Source of the DNA: PALSA-911 sp963839645
Lineage (GTDB): Bacteria; Pseudomonadota; Alphaproteobacteria; Acetobacterales; Acetobacteraceae
Assembly (NCBI GenBank): GCA_963839645.1
Contig: CAWIVZ010000001.1
Span: 1,240,001 to 1,304,000, forward strand
Direction of reading: 5' to 3'
DNA length: 64,000 nucleotides
The translations under genes were made by a program, and so were the position numbers. This document shows, one piece after another, positions 34,473-43,010 of this stretch (positions are counted from its first letter, which is position 1; each line of letters begins with the position of its first letter). The notes beneath the pieces are model-generated. The model made no database searches and was not told the DNA's origin. It worked only from the letters and a program-made list of their open reading frames with translations.

Positions 34473-35828
34473 ATGATGGTGGCGACGGGTGAGATCCTCG
34501 GGATCCGCGTGATGGCGGCTTGTCTTTTCGCTTTCGCTCTGCTGGGCTTTTCACTCACGGCTGGAACCGCGCGATCCGAGGGCTTGCCGCCGGCGATCGA
34601 CAACAGCGGCTTCACGCCGCTGCAATTGCTGGGCGAGAAGCTGTTCTTCGACACGTCGCTCTCCACGCCGAACGGGCAGTCCTGCGCTTCCTGCCACACC
34701 CCCGCCAACGCCTTCACCGATCCCAACAAATCGTCGCCGACATCGGCGGGGGTCGATCGGAAACTGTTCGGCAACCGCAATGCGCCGACGGCCATGTACA
34801 TGGCCTATAGTCCGGCGCTGCACTACAGCGCGGAGGATGAGAGCTATGTCGGCGGGCAATTCTGGGATGGGCGCGCCAGTTCGCTGGAGGATCAGGCCAA
34901 ACAGCCGCTGTTGAACCCGCTGGAAATGGCCAATCCGAGCAAGGCAGCCGTCATCACCTCGGTTCGGAACGGGTCCAATGCTGCCCTGTTCGCGTCGGTG
35001 TTCGGCCCGGATGTCTTCCTCGACCCCGATGCGGCCTATGAGGATCTGGTCCAGGCTCTCGCCAGCTTCGAGCGAACCAAGGTGTTTGCCCCGTTCAACT
35101 CCAAATATGACGCCTATGTCGCGGGGAAAGCCACACTAACGTCCGCCGAGTTGCAAGGTCTGCATCTGTTCGAGGATCCGACCAAGGGCAATTGTTCGGC
35201 ATGCCACACGAGCACGCCATCCGCTGACGGAACGCCTGCCCTGTTCACGGACTTCACCTATGACAATCTCGGCATTCCCAAGAATCCCGACAATCCATTC
35301 TACACGCTGCCGCCGGAGTACAATCCGGACGGATCGGCGGTAGTGGATCTCGGCCTGGGCAAGACCACCGGCGATGCGGAAACGAACGGGCAGTTCAAGG
35401 TCGGCACGTTGCGCGACATTTCACTGACCGGACCCTACGGCCATAACGGCTACTTCAATACGCTCGAGCAGATCGTGGATTTCTACAACACCCGCGACGT
35501 CAAGCCGCGATGCGCCGATCCGCTCACCACCGTCGATCGGGCGGAAGCGCTTGGTTGCTGGCCGGCTGCCGAGTATCCGGATACCGTCAATCACGACGAG
35601 CTTGGCAATCTCGGGCTCACCAGCGCGGAAGTGGACGACATCGTCGCGTTCCTCGGAACGCTTCAGGACGGTTGGACCGGACAGGACGTCGCCATGGGAG
35701 AGCCAGCCACGCTCGCGCTGGTCGTGCTGGGCGTAGCCGGACTGGCAGGCATACGGATCATGCGGCGCCGCCATCCGCTTCGGCCCACACCGGTTCGCTA
35801 TTCCGATCGTATGCGCACCAGCGTCTGA
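34473..35828 (+). CDS. di-haem cytochrome c peroxidase with C-terminal PEP-CTERM-like tail
   Basis: Periplasmic di-haem peroxidase of the CcpA/MauG superfamily, 451 residues. A signal segment MAACLFAFALLGFSLTAGTARS (from residue 14) precedes haem site 1, C71-A-S-C74-H75, within LFFDTSLSTPNGQSCASCH. Haem site 2 is C241-S-A-C244-H245 in KGNCSACHTS. GQFKVGTLRDISLTGPYGHNG and the distal region FWDGRASSLEDQAKQPLLNPLEM are family signatures. The last 44 residues are unusual: GEPATLALVVLGVAGLAGI followed by RIMRRR is the layout of a PEP-CTERM exosortase signal (GEP for PEP). GC content is lower than in neighbouring genes, suggesting acquisition. The 3' end overlaps the convergent OYE gene by 31 bases. 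Confidence 0.88.
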   Translation: MMVATGEILGIRVMAACLFAFALLGFSLTAGTARSEGLPPAIDNSGFTPLQLLGEKLFFDTSLSTPNGQSCASCHTPANAFTDPNKSSPTSAGVDRKLFGNRNAPTAMYMAYSPALHYSAEDESYVGGQFWDGRASSLEDQAKQPLLNPLEMANPSKAAVITSVRNGSNAALFASVFGPDVFLDPDAAYEDLVQALASFERTKVFAPFNSKYDAYVAGKATLTSAELQGLHLFEDPTKGNCSACHTSTPSADGTPALFTDFTYDNLGIPKNPDNPFYTLPPEYNPDGSAVVDLGLGKTTGDAETNGQFKVGTLRDISLTGPYGHNGYFNTLEQIVDFYNTRDVKPRCADPLTTVDRAEALGCWPAAEYPDTVNHDELGNLGLTSAEVDDIVAFLGTLQDGWTGQDVAMGEPATLALVVLGVAGLAGIRIMRRRHPLRPTPVRYSDRMRTSV

Positions 35829-36934
35829 ACGCGCTTGTCCAGCCACCAGCCATAGGAGGCGGGCCAGAGCTCGAAATGCGGGTCGCAGTCCAGCGCGCGG
35901 GCGGCGTGCAGGGGCCAGTTGGGGTTGAACAACGCCTCCCGGCCGATGGCGATCAGGTCGGCGTCGCCCTGCTGGAGCACGGCCTCGGCCTGCGGGCCAT
36001 CGAGGATCAATCCGACAGCCATGGCGGCGAGGCCGGCGCGGCGCTTCACAGCGGCGGCGAACGGGACCTGGAAGCCGGGATAGCGGGGAATCGGCGCGGC
36101 GGTGGACGAGCCGGAAATCCCGCCCGACGAGCAGTCGATCACGTCGACCCCGCATTCCTTCAATGCCTGGGCCAGCACCACCGTGTCCTCCAGATCCCAG
36201 CCGTCGGCGCCGTCGACGGCGGAGACCCGGAAGAACAGCGGCTTGCCCTGCGGCCATACGGCGCGCACCGCGCGCGTGGCTTCCAGCGCGAAGCGCATGC
36301 GTCCGGCCCGGTCGCCACCGTAGCCGTCGTTGCGGGTGTTGCTGACCGGAGAGAGGAAACTCGCCATCAGGTAGCCGTGCGCACCATGCACCTCCACGGC
36401 GTCGTAGCCCGCTGTATTGGCGCGGGCGGCGGCCTCGGCGAAGGCGCGGACCACGTCCTGGATCTCCCCGACCGACAACTGATGCGGGATCAGCCAGCCG
36501 GGACCCACCGGTTGGGTCGTCGGCGCAACCGGCTGCCAGAGCCTCGCCCCCCGCGCCAGGTCATGCGCGTCGAGCGGCCCACCGCCATACATCGCCCGCT
36601 GCATCGCGCTCTTGCGCCCGCCATGCGCCAACTGGATGCCGATGCGGCTGCCCTCGTTGTGCACCACGCGCACCAGCCGCCGATGCGCCTCGATCTGTCC
36701 GTCGTGCCAGATGCCCATGTCATGATCGGTGATCAGCCCGCGCTCTTCCACCGCGGCGGACTCGGTGAACACCAGCCCGAAGCCGCCGCTCGCCATCTTG
36801 CCGAGATGCACCACATGGGTGTCGCCGGGGATGCCGTGCTTCGAACCGTAGATGTTCATCGGGGAAAAAACGCAGCGGTTGCGCAGCGTGACGCCGCTGA
36901 CGGTGATCGGAGTGAACAGCAGAGGGAGCGACAT
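35798..36934 (-). CDS. NADH:flavin oxidoreductase/NADH oxidase (Old Yellow Enzyme family, NamA-like)
   Basis: FMN-dependent ene-reductase of 378 residues with a TIM barrel, reducing activated C=C bonds with NAD(P)H. LFTPITVSGVTLRNRCVFSPMN is the canonical opening, GIQLAHGGRKS holds the FMN Gln and the first active-site His, YDAVEVHGAHGYLMASFLSP has the second His pair, and GDRAGRMRFALE and LIAIGREALFNPNWP bind FMN phosphate. The SxPM-type start and length place it near YqjM/xenobiotic reductase. Physiological substrate unknown. It is convergent and overlapping with the peroxidase gene. Confidence 0.92.
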   Translation of the reverse strand: MSLPLLFTPITVSGVTLRNRCVFSPMNIYGSKHGIPGDTHVVHLGKMASGGFGLVFTESAAVEERGLITDHDMGIWHDGQIEAHRRLVRVVHNEGSRIGIQLAHGGRKSAMQRAMYGGGPLDAHDLARGARLWQPVAPTTQPVGPGWLIPHQLSVGEIQDVVRAFAEAAARANTAGYDAVEVHGAHGYLMASFLSPVSNTRNDGYGGDRAGRMRFALEATRAVRAVWPQGKPLFFRVSAVDGADGWDLEDTVVLAQALKECGVDVIDCSSGGISGSSTAAPIPRYPGFQVPFAAAVKRRAGLAAMAVGLILDGPQAEAVLQQGDADLIAIGREALFNPNWPLHAARALDCDPHFELWPASYGWWLDKRVQTLVRIRSE

Positions 36935-36993
36935 CAGGCGGGGGAACTCCAGGTTTCGGTTCGGCCGTCAAGGCGCCGGGTCTATGGCGGGTG

Positions 36994-37569
36994 TTATGCC
37001 GGGTGCGGCCGGCAGCCGCCAGCCGGCAGCCGCCAGACGGTGATCCGCGCGGCGCCGTGCGCGCGCTCGGCCAGCAGCTCGCCCGGAAGCTGCAACGCCT
37101 CGTCCCGCCCGGTCTCGGCAACGATCACCGCCCCCGGCGCGATCCATCCGGCCGCCACCAGTCGCTCCACTGTGCGCGGAACCAGGTCCTGACCGTACGG
37201 CGGATCCAGAAACACCAGCCCGCACGCCTCGCCTCGCCTGGCCGCCAGCGCATCCCCCGCCAGCACCGTGCAAACCTCGCCGGCCCGGCACGCCGCGATA
37301 TTGGCGCGCAACGCCGCCAACGCGGCCCGGTCGCGCTCGATGAACCAGGCCTTCGCCGCGCCGCGCGACAACGCCTCCAGCCCCAGCGCCCCGGTGCCGG
37401 CGAATACATCCAGCACCTGCGCCCCCTCGACCCGTTCCCGGCCGCCCCAGGGCGCATGCAGCAACATGTCGAACAAGGCCTGGCGCACCCGGTCGGCGGT
37501 CGGCCGGGTCGTCTCGCCAACCGGCGCCACCAGCGCACGGCCCCGCCAGGCGCCGGCCACGATGCGCAT
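36994..37569 (-). CDS. rsmD: 16S rRNA (guanine(966)-N(2))-methyltransferase
   Basis: SAM-dependent methyltransferase of 191 residues that modifies G966 of 16S rRNA in the small subunit. MRIVAGAWRGRALVAP and RPTADRVRQALFDMLLH are diagnostic of RsmD, VLDVFAGTGALGLEALSRGA is the SAM loop, and VFLDPPYGQD is the catalytic D-P-P-Y. ATG at 37569 gives the standard N-terminus; a longer frame to 37662 runs over a decayed repeat module and is not used. Confidence 0.94.
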   Translation of the reverse strand: MRIVAGAWRGRALVAPVGETTRPTADRVRQALFDMLLHAPWGGRERVEGAQVLDVFAGTGALGLEALSRGAAKAWFIERDRAALAALRANIAACRAGEVCTVLAGDALAARRGEACGLVFLDPPYGQDLVPRTVERLVAAGWIAPGAVIVAETGRDEALQLPGELLAERAHGAARITVWRLPAGGCRPHPA

Positions 37570-37670
37570 CAGCGCAAGCAGGCAGGGCCGGGAGCGCTGC
37601 CCCCAAACCCCGCCCGGGAAAAACCGCCCTCGCCGCACATGAAGGATATCAAGCCGCCCCACACTCCGAT

Positions 37671-37706
37671 CCCGCCGTCGCGATGCCCAAATGCGCCGAC
37701 GGCGGG
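37671..37706. terminator. GC-rich hairpin downstream of fmdB
   Basis: CCCGCCGTCG (37671-37680) and CGACGGCGGG (37697-37706) form a perfect 10-bp stem with a 16-base loop, 37 bases beyond the fmdB stop in the direction of transcription. No T-run follows. It is a plausible 3' end for the urt-fmd transcript. The adjacent stretch 37571-37620 looks like a decayed repeat module. Confidence 0.5.
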
Positions 37707-37743
37707 CTGAATGTAGGGCCGGGCCACCGCCCCCGCCAGCGTC

Positions 37744-38076
37744 CTAGTGGCTGATCATCCAGGGACGTGCGGACGGAAAGCTCTTGCTGCCGTCCTTGCC
37801 CAGGCGGGTGCGCCTGGAAGGCGTGGTCGAACAGCAGGAACAGCCCGAGCCGTGTCCGGACGAGGCGTTGAACCTTGTCGGCGCGTTCGAGCTGCGCTCG
37901 TTCGTTGCCATGGCCGTCCGCCGGCCCGCGTCCATCATCGCGAAAGCCGGCACCGTCAGTTCCCGTTCGGCATCGACACCGCACCCCGGGCAGGGGTGCG
38001 GCTCCTGATACTGCGCCATCGGCCGAAACGCGGTGAAGCCGCCGCAATGGCTGCAATTGTAATCATAAGCCGGCAT
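37744..38076 (-). CDS. fmdB: FmdB family zinc-ribbon protein
   Basis: Small FmdB/CxxC_CxxC_SSSS protein of 110 residues. The zinc ribbon MPAYDYNCSHCGGFTAFRPM uses C8/C11 and EPHPCPGCGVDAERELT uses C29/C32, the standard spacing. The basic C-terminal half SKSFPSARPWMISH resembles FmdB tails, and it contains an extra Cys cluster (GCSCCS). FmdB was named from formamidase operons as a putative regulator; its biochemistry is not settled. It lies ten bases after fmdA at the end of the urt-fmd run. Confidence 0.9.
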   Translation of the reverse strand: MPAYDYNCSHCGGFTAFRPMAQYQEPHPCPGCGVDAERELTVPAFAMMDAGRRTAMATNERSSNAPTRFNASSGHGSGCSCCSTTPSRRTRLGKDGSKSFPSARPWMISH

Positions 38077-38086
38077 GTCTGTTGCC

Positions 38087-39319
38087 TCACAGGTCCGGAG
38101 CGAGCAGCACGTCCGGCCCGCCCGGCTGGATGAACTTCGTCGGCCCGTCGGCGCCCGGGCGAATGTCGAAGTCGAAGATCTCCGTCGGCAGCCACAAGGT
38201 CGCGCAGGCATTGGGAATATCCACCACGCCGCTGATATGCCCCTGCACCGGCGCGGTGCCGAGGATCGAATAGGCCTGCGCACCGGAATAGCCGAACTTC
38301 TTCAGATACTCGATCGCGTTCAGGCAGGCCTGGCGATAGGCGACATGCACATCCAGGTAATGCTGCTGGCCGGCCTCATCCACCGAGATGCCCTCGAAGA
38401 TCAGGTAGTCATTGTAGTTCGGTGTCATCGGGCTCGGCTTGAAGATCGGGTTCTTGATCCCGTACTTCGCCATGCCGTCCTTGATAATGCTCACTTTCAG
38501 ATGCAGCCAGCCCGGCATCTCGATGGCGCCGCAGAAGGTGATCTCGCCGTCGCCCTGGCTGAAATGCAGGTCGCCCATCGAAAGCCCGGCATCCTTCACA
38601 TAGACCGGGAAGTAGCAGCGCGATCCGCGCGACAGGTCCTTGATGTCGCAGTTGCCGCCATGCTCGCGCGGCGGCACGGTGCGCGCGCCGGTGGCCGCGG
38701 CGGCGTCGCGCGCCTCGCCCTTCATCCGGCCCATATGCGCGGTCGGCGCGAACGGTGCGTTGGCCAGCGGCGGCACCCGGGTCGGGTTGGTGGCGATGAA
38801 GTCCACCTCGCGTTTGTTCCAGGTCTCCAGCAGGGATTTCGACGGCAGGCAGCCGATCAGCCCGGGATGGATCAGCCCGGCGAAGTTCACCCCCGGCACA
38901 TGCCGCGACGAGGTGAACATGCCGTGGAAGTCCCAGATCGATTTCTGCGCTTCGGGGAAATGCTCGGTCAGGAACCCGCCGCCGTTCTTCTTGGAGAAGA
39001 AGCCGTTGAAACCCCAGTTGTTATGCGGAAAGGCGCCGATGTCGAGGAAATCCACCACCAGCAGGTCGCCCGGCTCGGCCCCTTCCACCCCGATCGGTCC
39101 GGACAGGAAATGCACGATCGACAGATCGATGTCGCGGACATCGGCGGCGGATTCATCGTTCTTGATGAAGCCTCCGGTCCAGTCATAGCACTCAACGATG
39201 AACTCGTCGCCCGGCTTCACCATGGCCACCATCGGAATGTCCGAGTGCCAGCGGTTATGGATCATGTCGTTGTCGTAGGCGGATTGCGACAGATCTACCT
39301 TGATCAGTGTGTCAGCCAT
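38087..39319 (-). CDS. fmdA: formamidase
   Basis: Acetamidase/formamidase-family amide hydrolase of 410 residues, converting formamide to formate and ammonia; the length matches bacterial and fungal FmdA (about 405-410). MADTLIKVDLSQSAYDNDMIHNRWH, AMVKPGDEFIVECYDWTGG, DIGAFPHNNWGFNGFF, PGLIGCLPSKSLLETWN, REHGGNCDIKDLSRGS (metal/active-site region) and DLHFSQGDGEITFCGAIE are all family blocks. GGAGCAGG precedes the ATG at 39319. It is downstream of urtABCDE on the same strand and upstream of fmdB, so uptake and hydrolysis of short amides are likely linked. Confidence 0.94.
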   Translation of the reverse strand: MADTLIKVDLSQSAYDNDMIHNRWHSDIPMVAMVKPGDEFIVECYDWTGGFIKNDESAADVRDIDLSIVHFLSGPIGVEGAEPGDLLVVDFLDIGAFPHNNWGFNGFFSKKNGGGFLTEHFPEAQKSIWDFHGMFTSSRHVPGVNFAGLIHPGLIGCLPSKSLLETWNKREVDFIATNPTRVPPLANAPFAPTAHMGRMKGEARDAAAATGARTVPPREHGGNCDIKDLSRGSRCYFPVYVKDAGLSMGDLHFSQGDGEITFCGAIEMPGWLHLKVSIIKDGMAKYGIKNPIFKPSPMTPNYNDYLIFEGISVDEAGQQHYLDVHVAYRQACLNAIEYLKKFGYSGAQAYSILGTAPVQGHISGVVDIPNACATLWLPTEIFDFDIRPGADGPTKFIQPGGPDVLLAPDL

Positions 39320-39387
39320 AAGCCTGCTCCCATTCTTCCGTGGTTGGGGTGAAAAGACGTATCCGGTCCTCGAAAAATTCGAGGGCC

Positions 39388-40077
39388 TCAAACCGCGAGA
39401 AATCCGGCGATCTTTGCCTCGTCGATGTCCGCCCGGTTGTCCTCGTGGACCAACCGGCCGTTCTCGATCACGAACACCCGGTCGGCGATATCCAGCGCGA
39501 AGCTCAGCACCTGCTCGGACACCACGATGGAAAGTCCCCGCTCGTCGCGGATGTGGCGCAGCGTGCGGGCGAGATCGCGGATGATGGAGGGCTGAATGCC
39601 CTCGGTCGGCTCGTCCAGCAGCAGCACCTTCGGCCCGGTGGCCAGCGCCCGGGCGATCGCCAGCTGCTGCTGCTGTCCGCCCGAAAGATTGCCGCCGCGC
39701 CGCGCCTTCATCTCCGACAGCACGGGGAACAATTCGTAGATATCCGGCGGGACGGACGGCGTGCCGCGCACGAACAGGCCGGTTTCGATATTCTCCTGCA
39801 CCGTCATGGTGGAAAAGATCATGCGGCCCTGCGGCACATAGGCGATGCCCTGCTTCACTCTCTGAAAGCTTTTCATCTGCGTGACATCGGTGCCGTCGAT
39901 ATCGACCTTGCCCTCGCGGGTCGGCACGATCCCCATCAACGCCTTCATCAGCGTGGTCTTGCCCATGCCGTTGCGGCCCATGATCGCGATGATCTCGCCC
40001 CGGCCAACATTGAAGCCGAGGCCATGCAGCACCTCGCTCTGTCCATAGGAAACATGCATGCCGGAAACATCGAGCAT
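39388..40077 (-). CDS. urtE: urea/amide ABC transporter ATP-binding subunit UrtE
   Basis: Second ATPase of the urea-type branched-chain amino acid (HAAT) transporter, 229 residues. Walker A is GRNGMGKTT (residues 34-42), the signature LSGGQQQQLAIARAL, Walker B VLLLDEPTEGIQPSII with the UrtE-typical TEGIQPSI, and the switch His is replaced in VVSEQVLSFAL, as commonly seen in UrtE. It lies 14 bases after urtD. With formamidase following, the transporter may import formamide or acetamide besides urea. Confidence 0.94.
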   Translation of the reverse strand: MLDVSGMHVSYGQSEVLHGLGFNVGRGEIIAIMGRNGMGKTTLMKALMGIVPTREGKVDIDGTDVTQMKSFQRVKQGIAYVPQGRMIFSTMTVQENIETGLFVRGTPSVPPDIYELFPVLSEMKARRGGNLSGGQQQQLAIARALATGPKVLLLDEPTEGIQPSIIRDLARTLRHIRDERGLSIVVSEQVLSFALDIADRVFVIENGRLVHEDNRADIDEAKIAGFLAV

Positions 40078-40091
40078 TTATCTATGTCCCT

Positions 40092-40859
40092 TCAATGGCC
40101 GAGATAGACGTCGATGACACGGGGATCCTGCTTCACATGCGCCATGGATCCCTCGGCGATCACGCGGCCCTGGTGCAGCACCGTCACCTTGTGGGCGATG
40201 TCCTCGACGAAGCCCATGTCATGCTCGATCACCAGCACGGACCGGTTCCGGATGATCCGCTGCAGCAGTTCGGCGGTCTTCTTGCGCTCCGCGACGCTCA
40301 TGCCGGCGACCGGCTCGTCCAGCATCAGCAGGGCGGGGTCCTGGATCAGCAGCATGCCGATCTCCAGCCACTGCTTCTGCCCGTGGCTGAGATACTCCGC
40401 GCGCAGGTTCAGGTGGTCCTGCAGGAATACCGTCTCGGCGATTTCCGCCACCCGCTCGAGCACGGCCGTGTCGCGCTGGAACATCAGCGCGCCCAGCACC
40501 GACCTTCCCCTGGGATAGGAAATCTCCAGGTTCTCGAACACGGTCAGATCCTCATAGATCGACGGGTTCTGAAACTTCCGCCCGACGCCGGCGCGCACGA
40601 TCTGGTGTTCCTTCATCTTCGTCAGCTCGGTCTGCTCGAATTTGATCGAGCCCGCGGTCGCCTTCGTGCGTCCGCAGATCAGGTCCAGCACGGTCGTCTT
40701 TCCCGCGCCGTTCGGCCCGATGATGACCCGGATCTCGTTGCGGTCGACATACAGCGACAGATCGTCCACCGCCTTGAAGCCGTCGAAGGAAACCGTCAGC
40801 CCCTCCACGGACAGCAGGAAGTCGGTATTGGAGGCGGTAGCCGATGTTGCCGCGTTCAT
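40092..40859 (-). CDS. urtD: urea/amide ABC transporter ATP-binding subunit UrtD
   Basis: First ATPase of the Urt transporter, 255 residues. Walker A GPNGAGKTT (48-56), ICGRTKATAGSIKFEQTELT, the Urt-specific VGRKFQNPSIYEDLTVFENLE, signature LSHGQKQWLEIGMLL, Walker B LLMLDEPVAGMS and switch His in VLVIEHDMGFVEDIA. The SHGQ signature and FQNPS are diagnostic for UrtD. ATG at 40859 overlaps the urtC stop, indicating coupling. Confidence 0.95.
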   Translation of the reverse strand: MNAATSATASNTDFLLSVEGLTVSFDGFKAVDDLSLYVDRNEIRVIIGPNGAGKTTVLDLICGRTKATAGSIKFEQTELTKMKEHQIVRAGVGRKFQNPSIYEDLTVFENLEISYPRGRSVLGALMFQRDTAVLERVAEIAETVFLQDHLNLRAEYLSHGQKQWLEIGMLLIQDPALLMLDEPVAGMSVAERKKTAELLQRIIRNRSVLVIEHDMGFVEDIAHKVTVLHQGRVIAEGSMAHVKQDPRVIDVYLGH

Positions 40860-42010
40860 AGGCTGGTCTCCGTCAGTTCGGCCGGCGGGATGGCATTGGC
40901 GATTTGACACTTGCTCCGCCCGAACAGCCGGTCGATCCGCGGGTCGATCCAGGTGCGGTAGAGCCCGGCCAGGCCGTCGGGGAACAGGACCACCACGGCG
41001 ATGAACAGCGAGCCCAGGCCCAGCAGCCAAAGCTGCGGGAAGCTCTCGGAAAGCGTGGTCTTGGCGAAGTTCACCAGCAGCGCGCCGTACACCGCGCCCA
41101 GCACCGAGGTGCGTCCGCCCACCGCGCAGAGAATGACGAACTCGATGGAGGGAATGATGCCGACGAACGAGGGCGACATGAAACCGACCTGCAGGGTGAA
41201 CATCGCCCCGCCGATCGCCGCGAACGCGGCGGCCAGGCAGAACACGAAGACCTTGAAGTCGGCCACGTCGTAGCCGGAGAACCGCACCCGGTCCTCCTTG
41301 TCGCGCATGGCCACCAGAATGCGGCCGAGCTTGCTGGCCCGCACCCAGTAGGCCAGCACCACGCAGCCGAGCAGCAGCAGGCAGGAGGCGAAATACAGCA
41401 CGTATTTCGCGCCGTCGGTGCGGATGTCCCAGCCCATCAAGGTGCGCAAATCGGTCATCCCGTTCACGCCGCCGGTGTAGCCCTGCTGCCCGATGATCAG
41501 GATGGTCAGGATGGCCGCGAAGGCCTGGGTGATGATGGCGAAATAGGTTCCGCCGACCCGGCGCTTGAACATCGCCACGCCGATGACCAGTGCCAGCAAC
41601 ATCGGCACGACGACGATGGCGACGACCGTGAAGGTGAAACTATGGAACGGCCGCCAGAACCAGGGCAGGGCGGTCAGCTGGTTCCAGTCCATGAAATCCG
41701 GGATGCCCGGGGTGGACTGGATCTTGGTATTCGCCGGCGACGATGCCTCCAGCTTCAGGAACATCGCCATCGCGTAGCCGCCGATGCCGAAAAAAATTCC
41801 CTGGCCGAGACTGAGAATGCCCGCATCGCCCCAGCACATCACCAGCCCCACCGCGACGAAGGCATAGGTGATGTACTTGCCCACCAGATTGAGCCGGAAA
41901 TTGTCGAACGCCAGCGGGAACACCACCAGTATCAGCACCGCCAGGATCAGGATGGCGATCCCATCCTTGCGGCTCAGAAAGAAGCTTTTCATCGCCCTTG
42001 TCCCGCTCAT
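40856..42010 (-). CDS. urtC: urea/amide ABC transporter permease UrtC
   Basis: LivM-type permease, 384 residues and about ten membrane helices. LNLVGKYITYAFVAVGLVMCWGDAGILSLGQGIFFGIGGYAMAM is the UrtC opening (in segments), IIGQQGYTGGVNGMTDL and the EAA-like loop RDKEDRVRFSGYDVADFKVF face the ATPase. ATG at 42010 (MSGTRAMKSFF) overlaps the urtB stop as TGATGA; an internal ATG at 41992 is less likely. Confidence 0.94.
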   Translation of the reverse strand: MSGTRAMKSFFLSRKDGIAILILAVLILVVFPLAFDNFRLNLVGKYITYAFVAVGLVMCWGDAGILSLGQGIFFGIGGYAMAMFLKLEASSPANTKIQSTPGIPDFMDWNQLTALPWFWRPFHSFTFTVVAIVVVPMLLALVIGVAMFKRRVGGTYFAIITQAFAAILTILIIGQQGYTGGVNGMTDLRTLMGWDIRTDGAKYVLYFASCLLLLGCVVLAYWVRASKLGRILVAMRDKEDRVRFSGYDVADFKVFVFCLAAAFAAIGGAMFTLQVGFMSPSFVGIIPSIEFVILCAVGGRTSVLGAVYGALLVNFAKTTLSESFPQLWLLGLGSLFIAVVVLFPDGLAGLYRTWIDPRIDRLFGRSKCQIANAIPPAELTETSL

Positions 42011-42936
42011 CACCGGCGCACCTTCACGACGAACAATCCCTGCGGCCGCATCATCAGGATCGCCACCACGGTCAGCAGCGTCAGCACCTTGGCGTTGGAG
42101 CCGCTGGTGAAGAATTCCAGCGTGGATTGCGCCTGGGAGATGGTGAACGCCGAGGCGATCGTGCCCAGCAGGCTCTGCGCACCGCCGAACACCACCACCA
42201 GGAAGGTATCGACGATGTACAGCTGCCCCGCCGTCGGGCTGGTGGACCCCACCATGGTGAACGCGCTGCCGGCGATGCCCGCGATGCCGCAGCCGATGCC
42301 GAAGGTCATGCGGTCCACCCGCTCGGTATCGATCCCCACGGCGCCCGCCATCGTGCGGTTGCTCATCACCGCCCTGACCTTCTTGCCCCATCCGGAACGA
42401 AACATCAGCAGATACACCGCGACGGTGATCGCCGTGGTGATGCACATCACGATGATGCCGTTGATGGGTACCTCGATCGTGTCGGTCAGATGCGTGGCGC
42501 CGAGCATCCAATCCGGCAGGTCCACACCGACTTCCCGCGCCCCGAACACCGATCGATAGACCTGTTGCAGGATGAGGCTGAGGCCCCAGGTCGCCAGCAG
42601 CGTATCCAGCGGGCGGCGATACAGGTGGCGGATCAACACCCATTCCACCAGCAGGCCCAAAGCTCCCGAGGCGCAGAATGCCAGCACGATCGCGACCGGA
42701 AAGTAGCCGTTGTACAGCGCCGGCAGATAGTTGGTGAAAACCTGCGAGCAGATATATGTCACGTAGGCGCCGAGGATCATGAATTCCCCATGCGCCATGT
42801 TGATCACGCCCATCTGGCCGAAGATGATCGCCAGGCCGAGCGCCATCAGCACGAAAACCGAAAACAGGATCAGCCCGGCGAACCCCTGCATCGCCAGGAT
42901 GGACCCGAGATCGCTCAGCGAATAATCCGAAAACAT
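42010..42936 (-). CDS. urtB: urea/amide ABC transporter permease UrtB
   Basis: LivH-type permease of 308 residues. ALGLAIIFGQMGVINMAHGEFMILGAY is the family hallmark, RRPLDTLLATWGLSLILQQVYRSVFG is UrtB-like, and RAVMSNRTMAGAVGIDTERVDRMTF is the EAA loop. FGGAQSLLGTIASAFTISQAQ and the tail RPQGLFVVKVRR are also typical. It follows urtA by 74 bases, whereas the remaining urt genes overlap or nearly do; this gap often lets binding protein be made in excess. Confidence 0.94.
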   Translation of the reverse strand: MFSDYSLSDLGSILAMQGFAGLILFSVFVLMALGLAIIFGQMGVINMAHGEFMILGAYVTYICSQVFTNYLPALYNGYFPVAIVLAFCASGALGLLVEWVLIRHLYRRPLDTLLATWGLSLILQQVYRSVFGAREVGVDLPDWMLGATHLTDTIEVPINGIIVMCITTAITVAVYLLMFRSGWGKKVRAVMSNRTMAGAVGIDTERVDRMTFGIGCGIAGIAGSAFTMVGSTSPTAGQLYIVDTFLVVVFGGAQSLLGTIASAFTISQAQSTLEFFTSGSNAKVLTLLTVVAILMMRPQGLFVVKVRR

Positions 42937-43010
42937 GATCCTGCTCCGAATGAAGGCATGAAGGGCAAGGGGGGGCGCGATGCGCGTCGCGCCCCCGGCC
43001 TTTGCGTGGC

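Noticed and set aside
37570..37662. Longer RsmD with 31 extra N-terminal residues
   Set aside because: The extension reads through a decayed repeat module, while MRIVAGAWRGR at 37569 is the normal start.
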